DNA of 57,208 bases from Bacillota bacterium (GTDB lineage Bacteria; Bacillota; UBA4882; UBA10575), in NCBI GenBank assembly GCA_029782135.1, contig JAKOVI010000135.1, positions 1 to 57,208 on the forward strand. The letters run 5' to 3'. Shown piece after piece: positions 16,728-25,297 of this stretch. A model generated the notes under the pieces. It had not been told where the DNA came from. It made no database searches and saw only the letters and a program-made list of their open reading frames with translations. The position numbers and the translations under genes were made by a program. Numbering within the stretch: position 1 is the first letter of the stretch; each line of letters starts with the position of its first letter.

Positions 16728-17823
16728 GTTTTTGCGCTTTTTTGCTTGCTTCTTGCTTCTTTACTTGCTGACGGCCGGTACCGTCCTGGCCCAGCCGCAG
16801 TCTCCCTATGAAGATTACCGGTCCCAACTGGAGTTGGAGTATATTATTCCGGTGATTACCTATGACGGTTCGTTTTATGTTGCAACCTATGCGAAGATGA
16901 GCAGTGTCCTACGCGACCAGGAACTTCAGTTTGTCTTTGTGGGCATGGAAAGAGATCTTTTAAACTTTTGTCTTGGTTACACCTTGCATGCTCCTTATTG
17001 GTCCTACGGGCTGAACCTCTACCATATGCCGGTCTATACCGGCCCGCTCTGGAGCACCGGCTTTTGGGAGTTGCAGCAAGGGGTAAGTCTCCTGGCCAGC
17101 AGGCACTTTACAAATGAACAACGGTTGGATCTGCGCCTCCAGTATGAAGAATTTACCCCGCTTTCCTTGGCTCCATATCCGGTGGACAGTGCTTCCATCT
17201 TAGGGTTTGAGGCCAGCGTTACACGGGATAATTTCAACTTTTTTGCCCAATCCGGGCGGCGTGGGTACTTCAGTCTGGGGGCGGCTTATCCCCTTCTCGG
17301 CACCGATTATCAGTATCTGAAAGCCGAACTGGACCACCGGCGCTACTGGCCCCTTGGGCGTTTCTCTTTGATCCTGGGGATGCGCGCCGGGAAGATTTGG
17401 GGTGATTACCCGGTCCACCGCGGCTTCGCGCTGGGTGGCATCCAACAAGTTAGTATGAGCAGCCTTGGGAGCCTCGCCAACGTCGGCCTCCTGGGAACGC
17501 TGGCCGACACGGTGATGCGGGGGTATCACGAATACCGTTTCTGTGGCGACGGTTTTGTCCTTGGCAATTTGGAATTAAGGTTACTGGCCTGGCCCTCCAG
17601 TTACCGGGAGATCAGGAGGACAGCCTTTTCGTTGCTGGCGTTTGCCGATGCCGGGATGGTCTGGAAAGGAGAGAACCTGCTCACGGCTTCACCTTCCGCC
17701 GGCATAGGGGTAGGCTTCAAAATATTCCTTTATGGCCTAAATCTTGGTCTCGACTACGCTGTTCCGTTGAACACGCCCGGGGAGAATCCGAAATGGCATT
17801 TTAGTATCGGTGAGGTTTTTTAG
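16714..17823 (+). CDS. Omp85/BamA-like outer-membrane beta-barrel without POTRA domains
   Basis: A 369-residue exported barrel. The signal peptide is residues 1-27 (FACFLLLYLLTAGTVLA). The C-terminal third carries Omp85 landmarks: RGY at 269-271 inside VMRGYHEYRF, followed by GNLELRLLAWP, then FADAGMVWKG, SAGIGVGFKIF and GLDYAVPLN, and a final Phe (HFSIGEVF). In Omp85 proteins the RGF/RGY motif sits on the L6 loop inside the barrel. No POTRA repeat fits in the short N-terminal part, so it is not a complete BamA. ATG 16714 has AGGGGGAAG before it and overlaps the protease gene by 14 bases. The pair probably acts together at the outer membrane. Confidence 0.75.
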   Translation: MVTVKFLRFFACFLLLYLLTAGTVLAQPQSPYEDYRSQLELEYIIPVITYDGSFYVATYAKMSSVLRDQELQFVFVGMERDLLNFCLGYTLHAPYWSYGLNLYHMPVYTGPLWSTGFWELQQGVSLLASRHFTNEQRLDLRLQYEEFTPLSLAPYPVDSASILGFEASVTRDNFNFFAQSGRRGYFSLGAAYPLLGTDYQYLKAELDHRRYWPLGRFSLILGMRAGKIWGDYPVHRGFALGGIQQVSMSSLGSLANVGLLGTLADTVMRGYHEYRFCGDGFVLGNLELRLLAWPSSYREIRRTAFSLLAFADAGMVWKGENLLTASPSAGIGVGFKIFLYGLNLGLDYAVPLNTPGENPKWHFSIGEVF

Positions 17824-17840
17824 TGTTTTTTATGGCGTGA

Positions 17841-17893
17841 CAGGTATAACTCCCTTATTTCCGGCCGAGAATGGGAGTAAGGGGTGATACCTG
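17841..17893 (+). promoter_or_regulatory. Hairpin abutting the start codon of the next gene
   Basis: CAGGTAT (17841-17847) pairs perfectly with ATACCTG (17887-17893), and ACTCCC (17849-17854) pairs with GGGAGT (17873-17878). The last paired base touches the ATG at 17894. The likely Shine-Dalgarno AAGGGG (17879-17884) lies in the bulge between the two stems. The structure could limit ribosome access or act as a thermosensor or protein-binding site. The pairing is seen; its role is inferred. Confidence 0.5.
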
Positions 17894-18475
17894 ATGAAGA
17901 AACTGACATGTCTAGGATTGAGCATGATCTTAATAATACTGCTGGTTGGGGAGAAGACAGCTCTGGCGACCGGCAGCGGCCTCTTCCTTCCCGACCGGCA
18001 AGCGGTGCGGAACGCGCTTGCCGGCCAGGAAGCCCTATATGGTTCCCTTATCCTGGCCGAAGGAGAAGTGACCGCCGTTGACGGCGATCGTTTGCAGCTT
18101 GTAACCGGTTCCGGTTTGCATGCTACTTACCGGATTCCAACCTCCTGCGTGGTTTTTATCAACGGGCGGCCGGGTTCGCTCTCCGCCTTGGGGCCGGTCT
18201 GGATCGATTCTTTCTTTGCGGTCCGGTTATACCTGGATCAGAACCAAACGCCACGGCTGATTGACGGCTGGTATATTGGCGGCCTGGCCACCATTATGGC
18301 TGTTGATTCAAAGCGGCACACTTTATGCGTGCAAGCGGTCGAAAGTAACGAAGTCTATCGTTTGACGGTAGTCCCGGCCTTAAGGGAAGAACTTACCCGG
18401 CTAACCAAGGGAATGGTCTGTTTTCTCCTCCTCGGGTGTGAGGGGCAGGTGCGGAAAATATATTACGATCGCTAA
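17894..18475 (+). CDS. Secreted hypothetical protein
   Basis: A 193-residue protein that I do not recognise. It has a signal peptide (LGLSMILIILLVGEKTALA, cleavage near residue 25) and a beta-rich mature part without Cys pairs or a known catalytic motif. Strand-like segments are LYGSLILAEGEVTAVDGDRLQLV, split across GDR, and TIMAVDSKRHTLCVQAV; two similar 'value ... DxxxxxL' halves suggest two small OB- or barrel-like repeats. The gene follows the Omp85-like gene by 70 bases and is preceded by a hairpin that reaches its start codon, so it may be the third member of that envelope unit with separate translational control. Confidence 0.6.
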   Translation: MKKLTCLGLSMILIILLVGEKTALATGSGLFLPDRQAVRNALAGQEALYGSLILAEGEVTAVDGDRLQLVTGSGLHATYRIPTSCVVFINGRPGSLSALGPVWIDSFFAVRLYLDQNQTPRLIDGWYIGGLATIMAVDSKRHTLCVQAVESNEVYRLTVVPALREELTRLTKGMVCFLLLGCEGQVRKIYYDR

Positions 18476-18565
18476 GGAGCGGCAGGATAAAGAAGGAAGA
18501 GCGCGAATAAGAAAGTAAAAAAAACAAAAGAAGTTGGCGTTAAGGATAGAAAGGACGGAGCTCGT

Positions 18566-19621
18566 TTGTCCATCACAGTACTGATTGTTGATGATTCTGC
18601 ATTTATGCGCCAAATGATCAAGCAAATGCTAACCACCGATCCTGAGATCGAGGTGGTTGGGGTCGCGGTCAATGGACGGGATGCGTTAAAGAAAATACAG
18701 GTATATAACCCGCAAGTGATTACGCTGGATCTGGAAATGCCGGAGATGGACGGGCTGCAATTTTTAGCGGAGTTGATGAGGGTCAATCCTTTGCCGGTCG
18801 TGGTTGTCAGTTCGCTGGCGGTTAAAGGGGGAGAGCAGACGTTTCATGCCCTGCAATTAGGGGCGGTTGACTTTATTACGAAGCCGGACGCCAAACCTTC
18901 CAAAGAAATCTGGTCGATTCAAGAAGAGTTGATCCTGAAAGTCAAAGCTGCGGCTTCGGTCAGTCCGGAGCAGATTAAGAATCTTCCTTCTCCGGCCGCT
19001 GTTGAGAGTATTCCCTTTCATCCAGAAATTAAAAAGGGAGTAGTTGCCATCGGTGCTTCGACCGGAGGGCCGCGGGCTTTAAGTTTCCTGATTGCTAATC
19101 TTCCAAAAGATTTTCCGTGGGGAATCATCATTGCCCAGCATCTGCCGAAGGAGTTCGTCTATAGTTTTGCCTCCCGCCTGGATTCGATCAGTCTCCTTAA
19201 AGTGAAAGTGGCGGAAGACGGGGAGGAAGTACTGCCCGGCAAGGTTTTAATTGCTCCTTCCGGCCTACAAACCGGTGTCATCCGGAAGGGGGAAAAATAT
19301 CTCATTAAACTGGCCGAAAGTACGGCTCTCTATCGACCTTCTGCCGACTATCTCTTTAACTCGGTTGCCGAAAATTTCGGTGCACAAAGTATCGGGGTGC
19401 TTCTTACCGGAATGGGTGCGGATGGCGCATATGGTTTAAAAATGATGCGCAAGGCGGGAAGTATCACAATTGCCGAGTCTCCAGAGACCTGTGTTATTTA
19501 CGGGATGCCCCGCGCGGCGGTTGAAATTGGGGCTGCTAGCCTTCAGTTACCGCTAACCGCGATTCCTAAACGCCTTAGTATGCTGCTGCAAGAGAAAGCA
19601 TCGGAATTGAAAAATCAATAA
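18566..19621 (+). CDS. cheB: Chemotaxis response regulator protein-glutamate methylesterase
   Basis: This 351-residue CheB demethylates or deamidates chemoreceptors when phosphorylated. The receiver domain spans about 1-125 with the acidic pair D9-D10, phospho-acceptor D55 in TLDLEMPEMDG and a Lys in ITKPDAKPS. The methylesterase domain spans about 160-345 with the catalytic Ser in GASTGGPRAL, His in IIAQHLPKEF and Asp in LLTGMGADGAYG. The start is TTG 18566, behind AAGGACGGAG. No cheA, cheR, cheW or receptor gene lies in the window, and the next gene is an HDOD protein. The rest of the chemotaxis set must be elsewhere, or this CheB serves a chemosensory system other than motility. Confidence 0.92.
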   Translation: MSITVLIVDDSAFMRQMIKQMLTTDPEIEVVGVAVNGRDALKKIQVYNPQVITLDLEMPEMDGLQFLAELMRVNPLPVVVVSSLAVKGGEQTFHALQLGAVDFITKPDAKPSKEIWSIQEELILKVKAAASVSPEQIKNLPSPAAVESIPFHPEIKKGVVAIGASTGGPRALSFLIANLPKDFPWGIIIAQHLPKEFVYSFASRLDSISLLKVKVAEDGEEVLPGKVLIAPSGLQTGVIRKGEKYLIKLAESTALYRPSADYLFNSVAENFGAQSIGVLLTGMGADGAYGLKMMRKAGSITIAESPETCVIYGMPRAAVEIGAASLQLPLTAIPKRLSMLLQEKASELKNQ

Positions 19622-19633
19622 GGATTGAAAGTA

Positions 19634-20494
19634 ATGAGGCTCATTGATTTAGTGGAAAGAAGGATTCGTGAAATCCCCACCTTACCGATGATTGCCAATC
19701 GGCTCCTCATCCTCCTTAACAACCCCAATACCTCAGCTTCCGATCTTGAGAAAGTAATCAAACATGACCAAGCTTTAGCGGCACGCGTTTTAAAGATTGT
19801 CAACTCCGCTTATTATGGTTTTCCCCGGCGGATTACCACTGTTGGGCAGGGGATTGTGATCTTAGGTTATAAAGCAATCAAGGACCTGGTGTTAAGTGTC
19901 TCCATTGCCGAACTCTTCCGGGTACGGGAAAAAGGGAAGATATTTGACCGGACCGCCCTCTGGGAACACTCGGTCGGCGTGGCGGTGGGGGCGCAATTGC
20001 TCGCGCACCGCGCTACCCTGCCCTTAGAAGATGAAGCTTTTATCGCCGGTTTGCTCCATGATATCGGCGTGGTCATCCTCGACCAGTGCTTAACCACCGA
20101 ATTTGACGAGATAATTAATCTTACCAAGAGCGAGCTTCCCCTGATCCAAGCGGAAGAACGAGTGCTTGGGTTCAACCATACGTTGGTCGGGCAGATGCTG
20201 GCGGAGAAGTGGAATTTCCCTCCCCTGCTTGTTGAAGTTCTCCGCTTTCACCACCGGCCGTCCCAAAAACGTAACCACTGGGCAACGTCATCCCTGGTCT
20301 TTGTCGCCGATCATCTCTGCCAGGAAGCAGGGATCGGGTTTTTAGAAGGTTACCATTCGAGTCTTGAGTTTCAAAACACCGTTTGGGAGTGGCTGGCCCT
20401 GAAACCCCAGGAAAAAGAGGTTCTCTTACATCAGCTGAAAGAAAAGATGTTGAAGGCGGAAGCGTTTATCAACTTAGTGACGGCGAAAGATTAA
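19634..20494 (+). CDS. HDOD domain protein
   Basis: A 286-residue protein consisting almost wholly of an HDOD domain, a non-catalytic relative of HD phosphohydrolases found in signalling. Seen are LPMIANRLLILLNNPNTS at the start, LAARVLKIVNSAYYGFPRRI, ILGYKAIKDLVLSVS, and an HD-like GLLHDIGVVIL. Here HD is present, but the surrounding His set is incomplete (HHRP near the end is conserved in HDOD). ATG 19634 is chosen because AAGGA is ten bases before it; TTG 19625 lies too close. It follows cheB by 12 bases and is presumably cotranscribed, pointing to a shared signalling role. Confidence 0.85.
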   Translation: MRLIDLVERRIREIPTLPMIANRLLILLNNPNTSASDLEKVIKHDQALAARVLKIVNSAYYGFPRRITTVGQGIVILGYKAIKDLVLSVSIAELFRVREKGKIFDRTALWEHSVGVAVGAQLLAHRATLPLEDEAFIAGLLHDIGVVILDQCLTTEFDEIINLTKSELPLIQAEERVLGFNHTLVGQMLAEKWNFPPLLVEVLRFHHRPSQKRNHWATSSLVFVADHLCQEAGIGFLEGYHSSLEFQNTVWEWLALKPQEKEVLLHQLKEKMLKAEAFINLVTAKD

Positions 20495-20544
20495 AGTGAA
20501 TTAGATAACGGTGTGATCGAAATAATCATAATTGGGGTGAGTGT

Positions 20545-21828
20545 ATGCAGTTAGTTGAACTGGAGGCGAAAACCCTGGCCGAACTGCAGGCAATGGCCCG
20601 GGAGTTAGGTGTCGAGAATTATTCGCGCTACCGGAAACGGGAGATCATTTATGAACTCTTAAAAAGATTAGCCACTCAGGAAGGGCGCATCTTTACCCAG
20701 GGCGTTTTTGAGCTTCTCCCTGAAGGTTTTGGCTTTTTACGCGTCGGGAATTATGCTCCCGGTCCGGAGGATATATACGTTTCAAACTCTCAGATCCGGC
20801 GTTTCCATCTCCAAACCGGCGACTTGGTGGCCGGCCAGGTGCGGCCGCCAAAGGAGAATGAGCGGTATTTCTCCCTCTTGAAGATCCAAGCAGTCAACCA
20901 TCTTGATCCGGAAGCATTTCAGGAACGGGTCTACTTTGAGGACCTGACCCCTACCTATCCGCAAGACCGGCTTCATTTGGAAACTACCCCCAAAGAACTC
21001 TCCATGCGCTTGGTGGATATTATCGCCCCGATCGGCAAAGGACAGCGGGGCATGATCGTCGCTCCGCCGAAGGCCGGGAAAACTACGCTGCTGAAGAACA
21101 TCGCTAACAGTTTAAGTACCAATCATCCGGATATTCACCTGATCGTCCTCTTGATTGACGAACGCCCGGAAGAAGTGACCGATATGGAACGCTCTGTCCA
21201 GGGCGAGGTGGTCAGTTCGACTTTTGATCAACCGGCGGAAAATCACGTGCGTGTAGCGGAACTCGTCCTTGAACGGGCGAAAAGAATGGTCGAATTAAAA
21301 AAGGATGTCGTCATTCTCCTCGATTCCATCACCCGCTTGGCCAGAGCTTACAACCTGGTGGAACCGCCCAGCGGGCGAACCCTGTCGGGCGGGGTTGATC
21401 CGGGTGCTTTGCATAAGCCGAAACGCTTTTTCGGCGCTGCCCGCAAAATCGAGGAAGGCGGCAGTTTAACGATTATGGCTACCGCCTTGGTGGAGACCGG
21501 GAGCCGGATGGATGAAGTGATTTTTGAGGAATTTAAAGGGACCGGTAATATGGAGCTGCATCTCGACCGGAAACTGGCGGACCGGCGCATCTTCCCGGCA
21601 ATCGACATTGTCCGCTCGGGAACCCGGAAAGAAGAGCTCTTGCTGGAGCCGAAAGAACTGGAGATGACCTGGGTCCTGCGGAAACTCCTCAGCTCATTAG
21701 GGCCGGTTGAGACCATGGAACTGCTCCTCGACCGTCTAAGCCACACCCAAAGCAACAAAGAGCTCCAGTCCCTCATTTTAAACTCCTCGTTCGCTGAAAA
21801 TGTGCTCAGCAAAAGGTTGAAAGAGTAG
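20545..21828 (+). CDS. rho: Transcription termination factor Rho
   Basis: A 427-residue hexameric RNA helicase that ends transcription of untranslated RNA. The N-terminal Rho_N SAP-like helices ([20 protein letters not shown]) are followed by the cold-shock-like RNA-binding domain ([25 protein letters not shown]). The ATPase domain has Walker A in [12 protein letters not shown] near 175, Walker B in [17 protein letters not shown], the Q-loop/R-loop region [26 protein letters not shown], shown here in parts, and the conserved [20 protein letters not shown]. Length is normal. GGGGTGAG precedes the ATG. A strong intrinsic terminator follows. Confidence 0.95.
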   Translation: MQLVELEAKTLAELQAMARELGVENYSRYRKREIIYELLKRLATQEGRIFTQGVFELLPEGFGFLRVGNYAPGPEDIYVSNSQIRRFHLQTGDLVAGQVRPPKENERYFSLLKIQAVNHLDPEAFQERVYFEDLTPTYPQDRLHLETTPKELSMRLVDIIAPIGKGQRGMIVAPPKAGKTTLLKNIANSLSTNHPDIHLIVLLIDERPEEVTDMERSVQGEVVSSTFDQPAENHVRVAELVLERAKRMVELKKDVVILLDSITRLARAYNLVEPPSGRTLSGGVDPGALHKPKRFFGAARKIEEGGSLTIMATALVETGSRMDEVIFEEFKGTGNMELHLDRKLADRRIFPAIDIVRSGTRKEELLLEPKELEMTWVLRKLLSSLGPVETMELLLDRLSHTQSNKELQSLILNSSFAENVLSKRLKE

Positions 21829-21893
21829 GTTGTATTTGTTCAAATATGCCTCTGGGCTTGCAGGGAAAAGATCAGGAAGAAGGATGATTTTAC

Positions 21894-21922
21894 GCGATTG
21901 ACTGTTCGTCAATCGCTTTTTC
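21894..21922 (+). terminator. Rho-independent terminator of rho
   Basis: GCGATTGAC pairs with GTCAATCGC around a short loop and is followed by a T run. The remaining bases up to the M23 peptidase gene (21923-22149) show no gene or repeat. Confidence 0.85.
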
Positions 21923-22149
21923 GTAACTTTTTATTGCCAATGGCAGAAATTGCTACTGCAAAATGTCTTTTAGCTCGAGCGGTTCGTTACATTTTCGGGC
22001 CGCCGGCCGCATAAATTATGAAAGTCATAGATTTGTGCAGGGAATGAATAAAAATGTTATTTTCGGAAAAGATACCGGAAGCCATCTATTACAGAACAGA
22101 TGAATGTAAAAACAGATAAACCTGCCTGCGTGTGGAGGTAAGACGATCG

Positions 22150-22980
22150 ATGGACAGTGACCAATCGCTATGTTGGGAGCGGATCGTGATCGGTTCTCTC
22201 TTCCTGCTCTCCGTTTTTTGGGGTTCCGGAAAGGCCGTTGGTATCCCGGCAAATACCGCCGGTGCCATCTCCCCGGCTACGCTTCGTCAGATGGTGCCGG
22301 TCCTTAAAACCGTCATGTTGGAAGTCAGGACGAGATCCCAGCAGGAGGAAAACAGCGGGGCAGCATCCCACAAGACTGTCCATCCGGTTACGGGCGAGCC
22401 GCTGCCGGAGGGGAGATATCGAATCAAGTGGGGGGATACGTGTTGGTCGATTGCCCAGCGTTATGGGTTAAGCCTGGATGAACTGGTCCGCCTCAATCCG
22501 GGCTTGAATCCTGAAGTGATCAAATCGGGTGAGTACATACAGGTGCGAAAAGCAGGCGCATCCAACCGCGGGCGGAGTCCTACCCAGCCGGTTTCTGCGC
22601 CCGGCCTGTGGGAAATCACGCTCTTAGCCCCGGTGAGCGGCGCCCGCCTGACCTCCGGTTATGGCATGCGGGGAGGAAGTATGCACCGGGGGGTTGACTT
22701 GGCGGCGGTGGCCGGTACACCGATCCGGGCAGCTGCCGCCGGAAGAGTAGCCTTTGCCGGATGGAAATCCGGATACGGTCTGATTGTCATCCTTGACCAT
22801 GGCGACTTTCAAACAAAATATGCCCATAATTCGGAAAACCTGGTCCGGACCGGTGATCTGGTCGAAAGGGGAACACCGATTGCCAAAATCGGACGGACCG
22901 GGAATGCGACCGGCAATCATCTCCATTTTGAACTGTTAATTGGAGGCCGGCCGGTCAACCCTTTGCCTTATTTGAAGTAA
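22150..22980 (+). CDS. LysM and M23 metallopeptidase domain protein
   Basis: A 276-residue cell-wall protein. It has an N-terminal hydrophobic anchor or signal segment (IVIGSLFLLSVFWGSGKAVG). A LysM peptidoglycan-binding repeat spans about 97-138 (YRIKWGDTCWSIAQRYGLSL, LNPGLNPEVIKSGEYI), and a C-terminal M23 domain about 165-276. Zinc ligands are visible in MHRGVDLAA (HxxxD) and HLHFE, with a third His in TKYAHN. It should cleave peptide cross-bridges or, if acting as an activator, regulate amidases. The domain order (LysM then M23) matches NlpD/EnvC-like and SpoIIQ-related proteins. ATG 22150 is 12 bases from GGAGG, somewhat far; an in-frame GTG at 22132 precedes that site and is less likely. 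Confidence 0.87.
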   Translation: MDSDQSLCWERIVIGSLFLLSVFWGSGKAVGIPANTAGAISPATLRQMVPVLKTVMLEVRTRSQQEENSGAASHKTVHPVTGEPLPEGRYRIKWGDTCWSIAQRYGLSLDELVRLNPGLNPEVIKSGEYIQVRKAGASNRGRSPTQPVSAPGLWEITLLAPVSGARLTSGYGMRGGSMHRGVDLAAVAGTPIRAAAAGRVAFAGWKSGYGLIVILDHGDFQTKYAHNSENLVRTGDLVERGTPIAKIGRTGNATGNHLHFELLIGGRPVNPLPYLK

Positions 22981-23020
22981 AGAGAAAGAATTGCGCTAAT
23001 TTTGGCTGCTCTTCTTTTTT

Positions 23021-23047
23021 TTTGACCTGATTTGACCAAATTTGACC
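23021..23047. promoter_or_regulatory. Triple CtsR heptad operator
   Basis: Three copies of TTTGACC at 23021, 23031 and 23041 are spaced by exactly 3 bases. Read on the other strand these are GGTCAAA heptads, the CtsR recognition sequence, which normally occurs as two copies with a 3-base gap. They end 21 bases upstream of the -35 element of the ctsR operon. Confidence 0.85.
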
Positions 23048-23068
23048 AATAAATGGAGAAAAATGGTC

Positions 23069-23097
23069 TTGCTTGCCGGGGGATGATGGTTTACAAT
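23069..23097 (+). promoter_or_regulatory. Promoter of the ctsR-mcsA-mcsB-clpC operon
   Basis: TTGCTT (23069-23074) and TACAAT (23092-23097) are separated by 17 bases. Transcription should start near 23104, just before a second pair of CtsR-like heptads. Confidence 0.7.
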
Positions 23098-23106
23098 AAA
23101 GACGAA

Positions 23107-23123
23107 GGTCAGGAAAGGTCAGG
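23107..23123. promoter_or_regulatory. Second, reversed pair of CtsR-like heptads
   Basis: GGTCAGG occurs at 23107 and 23117 with a 3-base gap, in the opposite orientation to the upstream triple site and with two changes from GGTCAAA. It overlaps the expected transcript start and ends seven bases before the GAGGTGAT ribosome binding region. It may be a weaker repressor site. Confidence 0.45.
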
Positions 23124-23139
23124 AAAGAGGTGATTGCTG

Positions 23140-23607
23140 ATGGGTTCACTTTCCGACCTGATTGAACAGTATTTAAGGGATTTATTGACGAAAACCGGAT
23201 CGATTGAGGTGCAGCGGCGGCAACTCGCCCAGATGTTTCGCTGTGCCCCGTCGCAGATCAATTATGTGCTCGAAACCCGTTTTACGATGGAGCATGGCTA
23301 CCTGATTGACAGCCGCCGCGGCGGCGGTGGTTTTATCAGAATCACCCGGGTAAATTGGGTTCCGGCTCCGAGCACCCTTGAGGCCCTGCTCGAGATGATC
23401 GGTGAGGCGATCAGTAACGAAGGAATGTCGATTTTACTGGAACGGTTGGTGCAAGAGTCGATTTTAGAGTTGAAAGAAGCGATTTTGCTGAAACAACTTA
23501 TCCAACAGGAACTCGAAAACTTTGAGGGGACAGAAGAAGTAAAAGACCGGCTCCGCGCCTCGTATCTGCGGATGGTCTTAATCTTCTTATGCGGTCGCGG
23601 GGGTTAA
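23140..23607 (+). CDS. ctsR: Transcriptional repressor CtsR
   Basis: The 155-residue class III heat-shock repressor binds GGTCAAA repeats and releases DNA at high temperature through its winged-HTH glycine-rich loop. Seen are SLSDLIEQYLRDLL, the HTH FRCAPSQINYVLETRF and the thermosensing wing SRRGGGGFIRITRV at about 56-69. The C-terminal dimer domain follows (ISNEGMSILLERLVQESIL). It heads the operon and sits just behind its own operators, so it is autoregulated. GAGGTGA precedes ATG 23140; TTG six bases upstream is less likely. Confidence 0.93.
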   Translation: MGSLSDLIEQYLRDLLTKTGSIEVQRRQLAQMFRCAPSQINYVLETRFTMEHGYLIDSRRGGGGFIRITRVNWVPAPSTLEALLEMIGEAISNEGMSILLERLVQESILELKEAILLKQLIQQELENFEGTEEVKDRLRASYLRMVLIFLCGRGG

Positions 23608-23666
23608 GCGCCGGAAAGAATTTCATCATCAATATTTTACCTTACCGCTCAAAGGAGTGAGGAAGA

Positions 23667-24191
23667 ATGTGGTGTGAACGTTGTAAAAAACGCCAGGCGA
23701 CGGTGCATGTAACGAAAATTGTGAATAACCATAAAACCGAATCGCATCTTTGCGAGATCTGCGCCGGCGAAACCGGGCAGGAACTGGGATTTCTTTTTGA
23801 ACCGAATTTTTCCTTCCAACACCTCTTGGCAGGGCTGCTGGAAAACGAATTCGGGGTAAAAAGTGAAGCCTTCACCGAACGGTCGGCCCAGGAACTTGAA
23901 AAATGTCCTACTTGTGGACTGACTTTTACTGACTTTAGAAAAATCGGACTGATGGGTTGCGCCGATTGTTACCAAGCATTTGCCGAATACCTGAATCCCT
24001 TGCTCCGTAGAATTCATGGGAGTATCAGTCATACCGGGAAAGCTCCCCACAATATCGGTGGCCGGATCCGGGCGCGCAAAGAACTCGAAACGCTGCGCCG
24101 CCGGCTGAAGGATGCCATTAAACGGGAAGCTTACGAAGAAGCCGCTCAACTTCGTGATCAAATTAAAGCCAAGGAAGCGGAGTTGAATTAG
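23667..24191 (+). CDS. mcsA: McsA, zinc-binding activator of the McsB arginine kinase
   Basis: The 174-residue protein has two Cys-rich zinc modules: CERC ... CEIC at residues 3-30 and CPTCGLTF ... GCADCY at about 78-107. A UVR motif lies at the C-terminus (LRRRLKDAIKREAYEEAAQL). McsA activates McsB and helps target CtsR and damaged proteins to ClpCP. AAAGGAG lies before the ATG. The gene order ctsR-mcsA-mcsB-clpC is the same as in Bacillus. Length is typical. Confidence 0.92.
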   Translation: MWCERCKKRQATVHVTKIVNNHKTESHLCEICAGETGQELGFLFEPNFSFQHLLAGLLENEFGVKSEAFTERSAQELEKCPTCGLTFTDFRKIGLMGCADCYQAFAEYLNPLLRRIHGSISHTGKAPHNIGGRIRARKELETLRRRLKDAIKREAYEEAAQLRDQIKAKEAELN

Positions 24192-24204
24192 GAGGTGCGG
24201 ATGG

Positions 24205-25269
24205 ATGAGCCTCGATGCACAGATTAAACGGTTACTGCCCGGATGGTTAAAAGAGCCGGCCCCCGACGGTGATATTGTCTTTAGCAGCCGGGTAAGGCTG
24301 GCCAGGAACTTAAATCATCTCTCTTTCCCCTATCATGCGGGGGAGATCCAGTTGGAAGAGGTCATTGACCAGGTTGGTGCCGCTTTAAAATCCGCCGGCC
24401 ACTTTAAGAATTATACGCTCCACCGCCTGGATGAGATGACCCAGCACGACCGGATGGTGTTGGTCGAAAAATATCTGGTCAGTCTGGATTTACTGAAAAA
24501 TCCGGCCCACCGCGGGGTCGTGTTGAATCAGGATGAGACTGTCTCCATCATGTTGAATGAGGAGGATCATTTACGCATCCAGGGTATTTACCCCGGCTTA
24601 CAGCTGAATAAAGCCTGGGAGAGTGCGGAGCAGATTGACCGGCTCCTTGAAGCAAAACTCGATTTCGCCTTTGATGAAGAACGAGGTTACCTGACGACTT
24701 GCCCCACGAATGTGGGAACCGGGCTCCGGGCTTCGGTGTTGGTTCATCTTCCGGCGTTGAAGATGGTTGGTCAGGTCAAAAAAGTTTTAGCGGTCCTGCC
24801 CAGTATCGGACTGAATGTCCGGGGCGCCTATGGCGAGGGGACCGACTCGGCCGGAGATTTGTATCAAATCTCCAATCAAGTAACCCTCGGGTTAAGTGAA
24901 GAAGAGATTGTCGGAAAGATCGTTTCGGTAACAAAACAGGTGATCGATCAGGAACGTGCGGCCCGCGAGGCCTTGCTGGCCAATGATTCCCGCCTGCAGT
25001 TGGAAGACCGGGTGAACAGGGCCTATGGGCTTTTGACCCACTCCCGTTTAATCTCGTCCGAGGAGACGATAAAACTCCTCAGCGATGTCCTGATGGGAGC
25101 GGCGTTGAACCTGATTCCCAAAGCCGATGGGCAGGTAGTGAAAGAACTCTTCTTCCTGATCCGCCCGGCCATCCTCCAGAAGTTAATCGGGCGGGAGCTT
25201 ACGCCGGGGGAACGGGATCATTACCGCGCGGCGATGGTCAGGGAACATTTAGGAATGAACAGGAAATAA
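24205..25269 (+). CDS. mcsB: Protein arginine kinase McsB
   Basis: This 354-residue member of the guanido kinase fold phosphorylates arginine residues on proteins and so marks them for ClpCP. The ATP-binding start [20 protein letters not shown], the loop [20 protein letters not shown] and the phosphagen kinase signature [12 protein letters not shown] (near 170-180) are visible. Arg residues that bind the phosphoarginine degron (pArg) are plausible in the C-terminal domain. I use ATG 24205; ATG 24201 lies in another frame. GGAGGTG lies upstream. The gap to mcsA is 13 bases. Confidence 0.93.
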   Translation: MSLDAQIKRLLPGWLKEPAPDGDIVFSSRVRLARNLNHLSFPYHAGEIQLEEVIDQVGAALKSAGHFKNYTLHRLDEMTQHDRMVLVEKYLVSLDLLKNPAHRGVVLNQDETVSIMLNEEDHLRIQGIYPGLQLNKAWESAEQIDRLLEAKLDFAFDEERGYLTTCPTNVGTGLRASVLVHLPALKMVGQVKKVLAVLPSIGLNVRGAYGEGTDSAGDLYQISNQVTLGLSEEEIVGKIVSVTKQVIDQERAAREALLANDSRLQLEDRVNRAYGLLTHSRLISSEETIKLLSDVLMGAALNLIPKADGQVVKELFFLIRPAILQKLIGRELTPGERDHYRAAMVREHLGMNRK

Positions 25270-25297
25270 TATTATTGAAGAAGCAGAGGTGATCATG

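Noticed and set aside
23134-23139. TTG start for ctsR
   Set aside because: ATG 23140 has better spacing to GAGGTGA and matches the family start.
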